A stretch of DNA of 64,000 nucleotides from Loripinus fragilis (lineage: Eukaryota; Mollusca; Bivalvia; Lucinida; Lucinidae), in NCBI GenBank assembly GCA_964019695.1, contig OZ026530.1, forward strand, positions 37,620,835 to 37,684,834. Direction: 5' to 3'. Each line of letters begins with the position of its first letter. Position 1 is the stretch's first letter. The notes beneath the pieces are model-generated. The model made no database searches. It was not told the origin of the DNA and saw only the letters and a program-made list of their open reading frames with translations. Of the stretch, positions 11,086-22,308 are shown piece by piece. The position numbers were made by a program, and so were the translations under genes.

Positions 11086-11592
11086 CACTCTAGGGACCTG
11101 GACTGTTTAGGCTGAAAAGCAGAGATGCCATTCCTTGTAAGCTTGAGTGACTAGCTATGAATATATATATATATTTTTTGGGGGATGGGGGTATTTTGGT
11201 TAGGTCTGTGATTGTAATATAGGCTACCACAGTCATAGACCATCCAGAATAGCCCACAAATAAACTAAGTTATTCTCAATCTCTCAAATTAACTAAGTTA
11301 ATCTCAATAGTCCAATAAAGGATCATAATCATAGACCATCCAGAATAAGTAACAAATAAACTTAAGTTATTTCCCACTAGCGCAGAAAACTATCTCAATC
11401 ACAGACCCACCCAAAATGCCCTCCCCCCCCCCCCCCCCACAAAAAAAAAATAAATAAATAAACTAAGTTATTTACAGCTAGTCGATCAAGCTTACAAGTG
11501 GCGGCATCTCTTGGTACCAGGACTTTTTATCCTGAAAAAAAAACCACCTAAGTTCTTTTCAGGCTCAAAAGTCCATGTCTAGAGTCCCCCCC
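11086..11592. repeat. Fold-back repeat with internal direct repeats
   Basis: The left arm (about 11088-11157, AGAGATGCCATTCC then TGTAAGCTTGAGTGACTAGCT) is inverted at about 11473-11592. Between the arms the phrase ATAGACCATCCAGAATA with AACAAATAAACT recurs two to three times, and there is a C16 run at 11423-11438. Confidence 0.7.
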
Positions 11593-12348
11593 CCCATTAC
11601 TACTTACATACCTCTTCACATAAGCAAGCAAGGCCCATGTAATATTAAATCTGGCGAGAATCTTAATATGCCCGCCAAGAAACCAATGTATACTGGAAAC
11701 GGACAGTCCTGGTAAAGCCATGACTATGCAAGAACGGACGTGACATCTCTCCCTACCAAATGAAGTGTGAAGCACGAGAGCACCACGTCATTTTATAACT
11801 GTAGGCGACTCATATAATCAGCTCCTATGTTATCGTGAAATAACCTCACGATACGATACGCGTATCATCAGAAAAAGTATCGCGATACGATAAGATTTAA
11901 GTGTATAGTAGCAGCTCTAACTTACATGTAATAATTTTTTAAATGAATTCTATATCATTGTATCCATTGCATTATGTTTCATTTAAATAATCAGGCAAAC
12001 CTTTAAATACTATTGTTTGCTGCATTCTGAAGAGCACATCAATTAACATTTAAAAATATTATCTTAGTTGCAACTTTTCAATTAAAAAAAAAATAAATAA
12101 AGAAATGCATTTATAGCAATTTCATTTTTATTCGTATTTTAGAAAGTGGCGTCTAAAAATGTCTGGAACATACCATCCACGCCTGAAATGTTTGGATGTA
12201 AATTAACAGCGACCAAACATAGTTTAAGGCATAGCTAGACAAAAGGCTTGATATTGACCCACTGCATGAGTACAAAGCATAGGAATGCAATATATATAGG
12301 TCATGGTTTCTCCTGGAACAACTCCATGACACATAAAAACTTGCGTTA
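11593..12348. other. No gene seen
   Basis: The stretch 11830-11890 holds repeated TATCGNGATACGATA words, a small palindromic patch. The rest is AT-rich. Confidence 0.45.
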
Positions 12349-12584
12349 TGCCCAGGTCACACATTCACAGACTGGACGCCGGATTAGTCACGGATATCAT
12401 TCGTGGCAATCCGTATTGATCCGTAGCTTTCCGTATTGCATCCGTAGCCATACGTAGTAGAACTTAATCATACGTATATAGTGCATCCGTATAGGACTAC
12501 GGAAATTGGCATTTCCGGGGTCATCCGTGAGATTTAATCCGTAGTTGAACCGGCGAGGTGATCCGTGAATGTGTGACCTGGGCA
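12349..12584. mobile_element. MITE with TTA target duplication, PIF/Harbinger-like
   Basis: The ends TGCCCAGGTCACACATTCAC match in inverted orientation and are flanked on both sides by TTA (12346-12348 and 12585-12587). A 3-bp TTA/TAA duplication is the hallmark of PIF/Harbinger, so that assignment is inferred. The inside carries about ten ATCCGTA-like words in both orientations, as expected for subterminal transposase-binding motifs. No coding sequence was seen. Confidence 0.8.
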
Positions 12585-13156
12585 TTAGGCCCGTTACACA
12601 CCAATCTGTACAACCACAGAAGACAGCTGGAGTCTATCTGGTCTCTGTATTCACATAATATGTGAAAAGCATTTTTTCTCGTGAAGAGGCACACTTACTG
12701 TTGGCTTACAACAATCAAAACGTTTTTGGGCCGATAAAATGCCAAGTTGCATATCCACCAACGGCTGGATGAAGAATGTTGGTAGTGGGCCGCCAGCAGA
12801 TGAATAGGGGCAGGGGATTTGGAATGCCAACGGCTGGCCGCTGTCTGAAACACAGCGGGCCATTGTGCGCCCTATGTTTGCTTGCTAACTGGGTAATTGT
12901 AGCTCCTGTGGTAAATAAATACTTTTACACTATGATAACAGAATAGTATTCTTTATAATAAAAACAAGCTATATAATTGCTGTAGCTCATGTGGTAATTG
13001 AATTACTGTTCCATCTGAAATAAAGTATAATATTCTTTATAATAATAAAAAAACAACAACAGCTATAAAATTGCAGATTTTTTGTTAAATTCATAATTAC
13101 CTCATCTTAGATAAAGAAACACATCCATATTCTCTTGGACATCCTTAAACGCATTC
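12585..13156. other. No gene seen; decayed 80-bp duplication at about 12885-13070
   Basis: Two similar units share TGTAGCTC.TGTGGTAA and AGTATTCTTTATAATAA. The minus frame 12651-12863 is of unknown value. Confidence 0.45.
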
Positions 13157-13528
13157 TACGGAAGCCCTGGAGGGACATTTATTACTTATGACTTATTTCT
13201 TATAACTTATTACTTACTTGTCTTTACTTATTTCTTACTACTTATTTGTTATTACTTATTACTTACATATTAGCAGTAGTAGTAATAGAAAAAGTGGTGG
13301 CTTTAGTAGTAGAAAAGCTGTTGTTGTTGAAATAGTCGTAGAATAGTCGTATCTGTTGTAATTGCTGTAGTAGCAGTAGTAGCTGTGGAGTGGTACTCGT
13401 ATTATAAGTAGTAAAATAGTGGTTGTAGAAGTAGTAGTAACAGCAGGAGCAGCATCAGAAGTAGTAGTAGTAGTAGTAGTAGTAGTGGTTGTAGCAGTAT
13501 ATGTGTAGTTGGTGTTGCTGATTTTCCT

Positions 13529-13565
<37 letters not shown>

Positions 13566-13589
13566 CAGCAGCAGCAACAGCAGTAGCAA

Positions 13590-13625
<36 letters not shown>

Positions 13626-13800
13626 CTAGTAGTAGTACTAGTAGTAGTTATTGTTGATGTTGTTGTAATAACAACAGTTACAGAAGTAGCAGTAGTAGTC
13701 GTACTTGTTGTTGTTATCGTGGCTGCTGCTGTGGTTGTTATAGTAATAGCAGTAGTAGTTGTTGTAGTAGTTGTGGTTTCAGTAAATGAAATAGTGAGTG

Positions 13801-13843
<43 letters not shown>

Positions 13844-13844
13844 A

Positions 13845-13890
<46 letters not shown>

Positions 13891-14243
13891 ATTGTAGTAA
13901 AAGTGGTGGTTTAAGTAGTAGAAAACTGGTTGTAATTGATGTTGTAGAAGTGTATCAGTTAAATAGTTATAGTAATAGTTTGTAGATGTTGTTTGATGCT
14001 GTAGTAAAAGTGGTGGTTTAAGTAGTAGGAAAACTGGTTGTAATTGATGTTGTAGAAGTGTATCAGTAAAATAGTTATAGTAATAGTTTGTAGATGTTGT
14101 TTGATGCTGTAGTAGTGTTGTCGTAATAGTACTAGTAGTAATACCACCACAATTACCACTACTATTACAGCAACACTAATACAGCATCAAACAACATCTA
14201 AAAACTATAACTCTAACTATTCTACTGATACACTACTACTACG

Positions 14244-14275
<32 letters not shown>

Positions 14276-14398
14276 ATTTACTTAAACCACAATTACTACA
14301 ACAATACTACTGCTACTACTATTACAGCCACAGCAGCAGCAGTAACAACAATAACTACTACTGCACAATTACTACCACTACTTTAACTGCTGCTGCTG

Positions 14399-14454
<56 letters not shown>

Positions 14455-14522
14455 GTAGTTATCTACTATAACAACTACTACTTCAACAACAACCATTTTC
14501 TTCTACTACAACCACCACTTTT

Positions 14523-14561
<39 letters not shown>

Positions 14562-14628
14562 AGCAATAACAACAGCTACGGCAATGCTACTACTACTTCT
14601 ACAGCCACCACTTTTTCTACTACTACTT

Positions 14629-14663
<35 letters not shown>

Positions 14664-14863
14664 GCTGAGTTGCTGCTGGCTTACGTACTCTACGGCTATT
14701 ACATGGAATGTACAATGGAGTTTCACGCCGTTATAGGGGTGATACATGATATGATAAGTAATAAGTTGTAAGTAATAAGTGATAACTAGTAAGTAATAAG
14801 TTATAAGTAGTAACTAATAAGTGATAAGTAATAAGTAGTAAATGTCCCTCCAGGGCTTCCGTA
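13157..14863. mobile_element. 1.7-kb fold-back element with AGT/ACT repeat arms
   Basis: The ends TACGGAAGCCCTGGAGGGAC and their inverted copy at 14845-14863 are bounded by TA. Inside, the left arm has TTACT-type repeats, then (AGT)n; the right arm has (ACT)n, then AAGTAAT-type repeats. The centre is near 14145, where unique-looking sequence also mirrors: GATGTTGTTTGATGCTGTA on the left and its complement on the right. The left arm is longer because a unit of about 110 bp (about 13905-14110) is duplicated. The Ser- and Val-rich frames here are repeat artefacts. Confidence 0.85.
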
Positions 14864-15399
14864 AATCACTAACGAAAAGCAGTACAGTTTGCAATATCAG
14901 TATCTTACTGCCTGAACATAAAAAAAGATGAAATCACACTGACGCTAGAGCCACAGATCAGACATCATTGTGCTATCTTCTTGATATGTGCTTGATATAC
15001 ATTTATATTTATTTTTTTATAAATGATCGTTAAATCCTTAAATAACTTTCTGTCGTTACATGTAGATATAAAAGTCGCTTACTGCGACTGGGAGAACGAA
15101 TACATACAAACTTCACCTTATAACACCACTGTAAAACCATACAAAATCTCATGATATACTTTTAACAACATGTCAAGAAAATCTTTCATGTAAATTTAAT
15201 AAACACGATATTGCCAGATTACGCTTAAATCAGTAAACACATCTATATGCCGACCTATAGGAGACATCTTTAATACCACGATATTTAACAGACCATATCG
15301 ACACCATATTCTACCTACGAATGCTTATATAGGCCAAGAGAAAATAATTGATTTCTAATTCTCTTCTTTTAAACGAAATTAATTTTATTTTATACAGGT
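14864..15399. other. No gene seen
   Basis: AT-rich intergenic sequence without recognisable motifs. Confidence 0.5.
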
Positions 15400-15567
15400 A
15401 AAAAGCATTTATAGTCCTTATAATATTAAATTCATTGAACTCGCATAAAATACCACTTGTGTACGATCTTCTGTGTGCCATTTGTTGTAAAAGTATTACT
15501 GAAAGTGAATGTTCATGATTTAGAACATTTTATTTAAATCTAAAATAAACACAAAAACATAAAAACA
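15400..15567 (+). repeat. Dispersed repeat, copy also at 43680-43880
   Basis: It shares AATACCACTTGTGTACGATC-like sequence, CATTTGTTGTA and GATTTAGAACATTTTA with 43780-43860. The core CATTTGTTGTA.AAGT also appears near the zinc-finger relics at 30580 and 46240, so these may be decayed relatives of the same exon. Confidence 0.55.
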
Positions 15568-16540
15568 AAATCCTCACACAAATTATGGATTTTTGTCTTG
15601 CTTTCCACTAAATATCACCTTTTAAATTGGGAAAAACACACCAAAAAGACTTCCAGAAAATCCTGAATATGCTTAGATGAGACATATGTGTGACATTGTG
15701 GCGTCACGTTAACACTACAATAACGTCACAGATTTTTGTGCGACTGGCATAGGCTGTTCTTTTAATCCTTGGGTTGGTATGGGTATGTGAGATTATAAAA
15801 ATCTATCATGAGTTTGAGGGTAGGATAGAAAAATCCGTCCCGAGGATCACCGGTTGGCATCACGAGGCTTGCAAAATGATGACAAACGGTGATCGCGAGG
15901 GACGGATTTTTCTATCCTACCCTCGCACAAATAATTGATTCTTTTTCTTGCTCGCCATTGTAAAAAAACCCACACATTTTCATGCTTAAAAGGTCCTCAG
16001 ACGTTCCTGAATACGCTCAGATGCGACATATTATAATGACGTCACATTATCATAGCAATGACGTCACTTGACGACCATGTGCGTGAGTCCCAATACAACC
16101 AATGTATGTAGCCCTCACGTAAAAGCGTGGGTAAGATAACATGGGTAAGATAAGATTTTCAAATCTAGGGTAAAATCTCAGATATCCCTATCTGGTGTGC
16201 AAGAATATAAGAATCTACCTTGAGTTCAAGAATCACCGATTGTCATGACCGGGCTTGGCGAGTGATGACAAACGGTTATCACACAGACCATTCTCACACA
16301 AATTATGGATTATTTTTCTTGCTCACCACAAAATTCTTCATTATATATTGGAAAAACAGAAATCCTGTATACGAGGAGATGCGACAAATTTGTGACATGC
16401 GACGTCATTTTAACAATACAATGACGTCTCGGATCGGTCAGCCTGCTGCTGTAGGCATACATGTTTTGTGTGCTTTTTCCAACAGGCTGGTATGGGAAAT
16501 GTTCGATAGAATTACAGCAGAAATACTGATCTAGAGTGCG
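15568..16540 (+). repeat. Tandem repeat, about 350 bp x 3, with a long hairpin
   Basis: A unit beginning CACACAAATTATGGAT, continuing with TTTTTCTTGCTCNCC and containing paired ACGTCA words, recurs at about 15575, 15927 and 16297. Between the first two lies a 26-bp perfect stem (15816-15841 with 15899-15924). Confidence 0.7.
15816..15924. repeat. Hairpin with 26-bp perfect stem
   Basis: The left arm starts GAGGGTAGGATAGAAAAATC and the right arm is its exact complement. An inner GATCACCG/CGGTGATC pair extends it. A decayed version lies at about 16140-16280. Confidence 0.75.
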
Positions 16541-16887
16541 AGAAAAGTATCATACGATGCCAAGACATTGCTGAAAATGCAGACCACAGATCAAATAAAG
16601 GCACCGCTAGGTAGTCAATGAAATAAAGAGGAGTTCGTATTAAGGCTTACTTATCTTGACATTTCTCAACACGGGATGCCGTAATAACGGTAAATATTTC
16701 CATTTAAAGATGACTTTACTTTTAACCAACATCGAAAATAATTCAATGAGTAGCCTACACAAAATATATCTTAAAAGGGAAATGCCAGTTCTTTGAAAAC
16801 GCCATCTCTATACTCTACATACCCCTTGATAGGAATACGGATATATTTGGCCATGACATTGGACTCAAAAATCAAAGTTCTGATCTG
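16541..16887. other. No gene seen
   Basis: Intergenic sequence. Confidence 0.4.
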
Positions 16888-17512
16888 AAGTAAGTGAGAA
16901 GACAAAGATCAGGAATCGATACAATCAAGTAGGCACTACCACACCTGCATCTTTGTTATATTCACAACGTAAGCAATTATTGTGCAATGGTGGCTTTCGC
17001 AATTGTTTCTTTCCTTTATTTTTATCTGATAATTTTGTAAATCTCTGGTGATTTCGATGATATTTCTTTTGTTTACGGTTTTCGGTCAGTCCCGTGATTA
17101 TTAATATTCTTAACTGCGGCTGCAGATATAACTATAAATATGTTTGAATGAGTTATCTATCGCAGAAAAAATGAAAAAATAAAAATAGCCTAATATTGTT
17201 CATTTTCGGTTACCTTTACCGGGTGAAGTATTGTATTTATATTGTTATTATTTTGGTATATTTTAATATATTGATAACAGCTTGTTCTACTGTGCAGGCA
17301 AGAACTTCAGTACATTGTTCTGGCTGACGAGTAAGGCCAAATGAAAAATAAACTGTGTTTAGGATAACCCAACCCTGCCTAGAAAGATTTACTGGTGAAT
17401 CCTAGACTCTTAATATTTTTAAGCATTTTGAAAGGCGCAATGCCTTTCAAAACGCATAAAATTATATATTCGCCCCCCCCCCCGCCCAAAAAAGATATGT
17501 GTGCCTATAATA
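16888..17512. repeat. Dispersed repeat, left part of a split copy
   Basis: It is homologous to 33780-34400 and, in part, to 51020-51262. It opens with the Penelope-like 3' end word AAGATCAGGAATCGATACAA, passes GCTTGTTCTACTGTGCAGGC and reaches a conserved hairpin (GCATTTTGAAAGGC and its complement, about 17413-17455). At about 17512 similarity stops. It resumes at 20512. Confidence 0.8.
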
Positions 17513-17654
17513 TGAAATAAGGCACAACCTTTATGGCGAGCACAGCATGCTAGATCCAATTTTCTATTTATGTATGTGTAAGTTCCACTAGTAGGTAGTG
17601 GTTTGGAACGACCTCCCTGGTAGCTCAGACTAGTGTTCCAGGGATGGTTTAAAC

Positions 17655-17790
17655 AGGACCACCTGAGAAGCTCAGTGATTAGAGCACCGACTCATTGGTG
17701 AGGGTCCTGGGATCAAGCTCCTCCTGAGGTGGGATTTTCCCTTAAGGCAGTGGTCTGAACAAGAACACCTGGTAGCTCAGGGTGGTAGCT
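17655..17790 (+). mobile_element. tRNA-derived SINE fragment
   Basis: AAGCTCAGTGATTAGAGCAC resembles an A box and GGGATCAAGCTCC a B box, at tRNA spacing. Related fragments flank it (about 17612 and 17768). Confidence 0.5.
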
Positions 17791-18052
17791 AAATGTTTTC
17801 ATACAAAATTACAGTTGCTTCTGGCCTGGTTTTAAGAGTTGTAATAAGTGTGTTCTGGGACCCAATATGGGTCCTATTTGTGTTCGAGGAGGGTGGGGGT
17901 GGTGAGGTGGGGCACATCATAAGAATCATTTAAATGTGTTACCCTTTTCCCTAAAAACTGACATATTACATATTATAGCCGCTAGCCTTAGAAGCTGCAC
18001 CTATAGTCTTTCAAAGCATGCTAGTCAAGAGGTACACTGAAATGCATAGAAC

Positions 18053-18252
18053 AGCCGCTCCCTCAGTTGGTAGAGTTTTAGTCTGGAGATTGAAGGGTTG
18101 ATTCTTTGAGTATATCCACTGGCGGAGTCTGTGCTGTGTCTTTGAGCGAGACACTTTATCTACCACTTAGTATTGATTCAACCCATGAAGACCAGTCCTG
18201 ACATGACTGAAAAGTGGTTGACTGGGACATAAAGAGTCAAACCGAACCAAAA
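18053..18252 (+). mobile_element. tRNA-derived SINE
   Basis: The tRNA-like head CCTCAGTTGGTAGAGTTTTA is followed by a B-box-like GAAGGGTTGATTC, then the body TCTTTGAGCGAGACACTTTA and a tail GACTGGGACATAAAGAGTC. The tail matches the minus-strand copy at 50341-50537, so they are one family. Confidence 0.75.
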
Positions 18253-18714
18253 TCATGTACAACTTTATTCACAGGGATAGAATACATATATGTAATCCCC
18301 TGCAAATGGAATTTAAAGGCAGTTCAAGCTCTTGAAAACCTTTTAAAGTCCTTGATATATTAGACAATGATATTTAGAACATTTCTCATTTTTGCACATT
18401 GTGACACAGTGTTCTGTTACAACTCGGTCACCATAATAATGTACCATCGGCAAACTGCTGATTATACCAAAGGAAGATATTAAAGAACGTTACTGAATTC
18501 ATGGTTTTTGGCATTTTATTTATTTAAAAAATACTAAGATAAGTTATCTGATTTAAGAGTTTATTTCTACCAAGGTTAATCACAGCTCATCGAGATTGTA
18601 TTGACACATACTGTTATCATTATGTGTATAGAAAAAGACAAGTACTTGACCACTTCTCCCAGTTCGAAAGGCCACCACAAAGAGCCCAGATAGAAAGATA
18701 GATATATGATAATA
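18253..18714. other. No gene seen
   Basis: Intergenic; part of the roughly 3-kb insertion between 17512 and 20512. Confidence 0.4.
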
Positions 18715-19612
<898 letters not shown>

Positions 19613-19830
19613 GGAGTGAGAGAAACAGAGAAGGGAACAACTGTACTTTGCTCTGTTAAAAATTAGTTTCCACATTTTACAAATAAAAAGGGCTGCTGCC
19701 CACACTCCCCTGCAGCATTTTAAGAAAGTATGTCAAAAGCATATGGCACTACAATATTAGCATATTTAGATGCAAACACACCATTACAACTTAATCAAAT
19801 CCAGTATAGAGACCGATAAAAAGCAGTCTA

Positions 19831-19832
<2 letters not shown>

Positions 19833-19880
<48 letters not shown>
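19833..19880. repeat. (GA)n microsatellite
   Basis: About 24 uninterrupted GA units. Confidence 0.9.
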
Positions 19881-19882
<2 letters not shown>

Positions 19883-20511
19883 TACCGTTTTTCTATGCAT
19901 AATCAGTACTGTACAGCCCCTGGGGTCTTTCTGGACAGGGAGCGACAACACTGGGGAGTGTCTTTCTGGACAGAGAGCGTCATAACTGGGGAGTTAAAAG
20001 GTGCTGGTTAATAGTGCTGGGGAGTTTATATGTGCAGAGTGATGCATTTTGGGTTTTTATTGACTCATTTTTTCGTCTGGTAACTACATCAGCAAATAGC
20101 TCGCTTCAATTTGGTTGGTTTCATCTTTAAACTGAAGTATCGTCAGTTTTGTTCGAATCAAAGTTGGAGAATGTATGAAAACGCCTGTGATAGAATAGAA
20201 AAAAAGTGAGTTGACTTTGAACTAATTTTCGATTTCTTCATTTTCTTGTTTTAAAAAATAGCGCCTTGCAATCAATTCGCCAGTGACGTAACAGATGGTA
20301 CCATGCGTCTTAATGCTGTTTCGTTTAACTTGTCCAATGCCGACGGGAAACAGCTCTGATTCACCGGATATGGAAGTAATTTCATGGACAACAAAATCGG
20401 ACCATGAGATTTTAAAGATACACTGTGCATAAACCCTAGCCCATTTTGGACCATATCTCTACCATAAGAGCTCACGTTGTTCGCAACGCGCGTTGCGAGC
20501 TGTGCTCGCTA
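19881..20511. other. No gene seen; 16-bp palindrome at 20482-20497
   Basis: CGCAACGCGCGTTGCG is a perfect palindrome close to the point where the split repeat resumes. Short duplicates of GGGGAGT and TCTTTCTGGACAG occur at 19920-20000. Confidence 0.45.
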
Positions 20512-20772
20512 TTACCTTACCTAAAATTTTCAGACCTGTTACGAGAAACACTATTCTTTTTTATTTGGCTTAAGGCCGACTCGAGGCTAGTGACACGGCT
20601 GCCGGGAAAATAAGATTGACCAGGCCACCGCCACCGGGTGTATAACTGCTTAACTGCACGGCAAGAGGATGGATAGGTTATAATTCACCCAGCAACAATG
20701 AGAATACATTTGACTACCTGTTCACCCTGCATCAGTGAAATGGACTAACTTGTGGGGTGGGGGTAGCATAGG
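20512..20772. repeat. Dispersed repeat, right part of the split copy
   Basis: It matches 34418-34690 (CTAAAATTTTC, TCTTTTTTATTTGGCTTA, CTCGAGGCTAGTGACAC, AACAATGAGAATA). In that copy it is contiguous with the left part, so about 3 kb was inserted here or lost there. Confidence 0.8.
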
Positions 20773-21531
20773 CCCAGTTAAGCAAAGTTTTACAGCGTAA
20801 CATTGCGATTATAACCTTATCCATCAATTAAATTATGTGTTTTGGTTGCTCAAAAGAACCGTCTCATTGAGAGGGTTCTTTTGAGTACACACAACATATG
20901 TTTTGGTTGAGAAATAAGAAAAATAATTTTCAGTTACACACTCTTATCTGGAGTTATGCATTAAAAAAATTCAGCGCAAAAATGGGTTAAGTGCACTTAT
21001 TGAGTTTTTGCACCAAAATTGTCAGTTGTTAATATCCAATAAGTGCATATTTTCTTTAATTTCACTTTAATTATAAAATTATAAGATTTGGAATTTTTCT
21101 TCACATGAAATCTAACAGAAAATGCATTTGAAAACAGCTTATCACAATAACATGAGTGGAAAGCGAAAGAAGATAAAATGTTTTTTGCCTCTCCTGAAAA
21201 GTTTGTAAAATGGAGTTATTGACTTTTTGGGTTAAGGTGACGACCTGGCCTCAAGGATACTCAAAATAAAGCACATTGATTGGCTGCTTGGAGACACGTG
21301 TCCACAAGCAGCCAATCTTTGCGCTTTATTTCAAGTATGAGAATGATCTAAAGTTTTATAACCTAGAGGCCAGTTTTGTTACTTGAGGAGTAATTTCAGG
21401 GCAAACAATTACTGATACACATGAGCAAGGAATAACTGATATACAATTGAGAACGACATTTACTGCCCAAGTATGATACAAATAACTTGATGATTATTGT
21501 ATGATTCTAAATTATACCTTTTCTGTTTTAG

Positions 21532-21621
21532 ATTTCTAAGAAACGTTGAGACTCAAATGCTGATGAACTGTAAGAATTAAGAGCATTGTGGATGGACATG
21601 GAAGAGTGTGAAGTTTAGCAG
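21532..21621 (+). other. Candidate 5' UTR exon of ZNF1, 90 nt
   Basis: It is preceded by TTTTCTGTTTTAG and followed by a weak donor GTGTTC. The same 90-nt length and boundaries are kept at ZNF2 and ZNF3. All three frames contain stops, so it would be untranslated. Confidence 0.5.
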
Positions 21622-21984
21622 GTGTTCAGATATGAGACGACATACATTCATATACTAAGTTTCTACCATTTCAATGAAATATGTGGTTTTTATACTTAAT
21701 GTACACGTTCATGTAGACAGCTCATCTGACTAACCACAAACTAATCTTTGAAACAGATCCTTCAAAACAGTATTTGTTTTCTTTTATGAACACGTTAATA
21801 CACTACATGTGTACAGCCTAATTCAGAGGTGTTTTAGGAGACGGTTATAACGGCTATGTATGTTCCTATATAGCGAGATTGGTAAATCATATGTTTGTGT
21901 ATGTAACTTGATAAATCATGAGCTTTTTATACAGGACAGAAACTTTGTTTTCACAGGCCACGGTGGCGCTTTCAAATATGTTTA

Positions 21985-22218
21985 GGCTTAAATGAAATAT
22001 ATGTGTGGTTCCTGTTGCCTACCTACCCTATTTTTTTTAACCCTACCCTAAACATTAAAATGGTCTTTGGAGAAAAAATACCTAAAATGGGCACTTTTTC
22101 AGATTTTGTCACTATTTTCTTTGTTAAATGTTATAACAAAATTTAATAATTTCCCTACCTACCTACCCTAAATTTTATTGGTATGCAACAGGAACCACAC
22201 ATATATTTCATTTAGGCC
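21985..22218. mobile_element. MITE with TTA target duplication in the ZNF1 leader
   Basis: Inverted ends of about 34 bp (GGCTTAAATGAAATATATGT / complement of GGCCTAAATGAAATATATGT) are flanked by TTA at 21982-21984 and 22219-22221. The paralogous sites at ZNF2 (about 36732) and ZNF3 (about 63694) are empty. GG-starting ends with a TTA duplication suggest PIF/Harbinger. There is no coding capacity. It lies in the likely 5' UTR of ZNF1. Confidence 0.85.
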
Positions 22219-22308
22219 TTATTACACTCAGCTATCATGAAGGAACATTTTCTTATTCATGCAGTCAATGAGCCATTTACCTGTTGGTTTTAATCTATAT
22301 TATCCGAC

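Larger units (their letters stand above)
20773..22308 (+). promoter_or_regulatory. ZNF1 upstream region conserved among the three paralogs
   Basis: From about 21240 it aligns with 35950-36822 and 63050-63773. Conserved parts are: an inverted repeat at 21262-21332 (AATAAAGC, GATTGGCTGCTTG and complement; also present at ZNF2); a 90-nt candidate exon; and a TTGTTTTCACAG acceptor at 21957 before the exon holding the start codon. A hairpin (20849-20885, CTCAAAAGAACC and complement) lies further up. Promoter function is inferred only from conservation and position. Confidence 0.55.

Noticed and set aside
13719..13985. Ser- and Val-rich open frame
   Set aside because: It is a translation of (AGT)n and related repeats inside a palindrome; the mirrored arm gives a similar artefact at 14478-14747.
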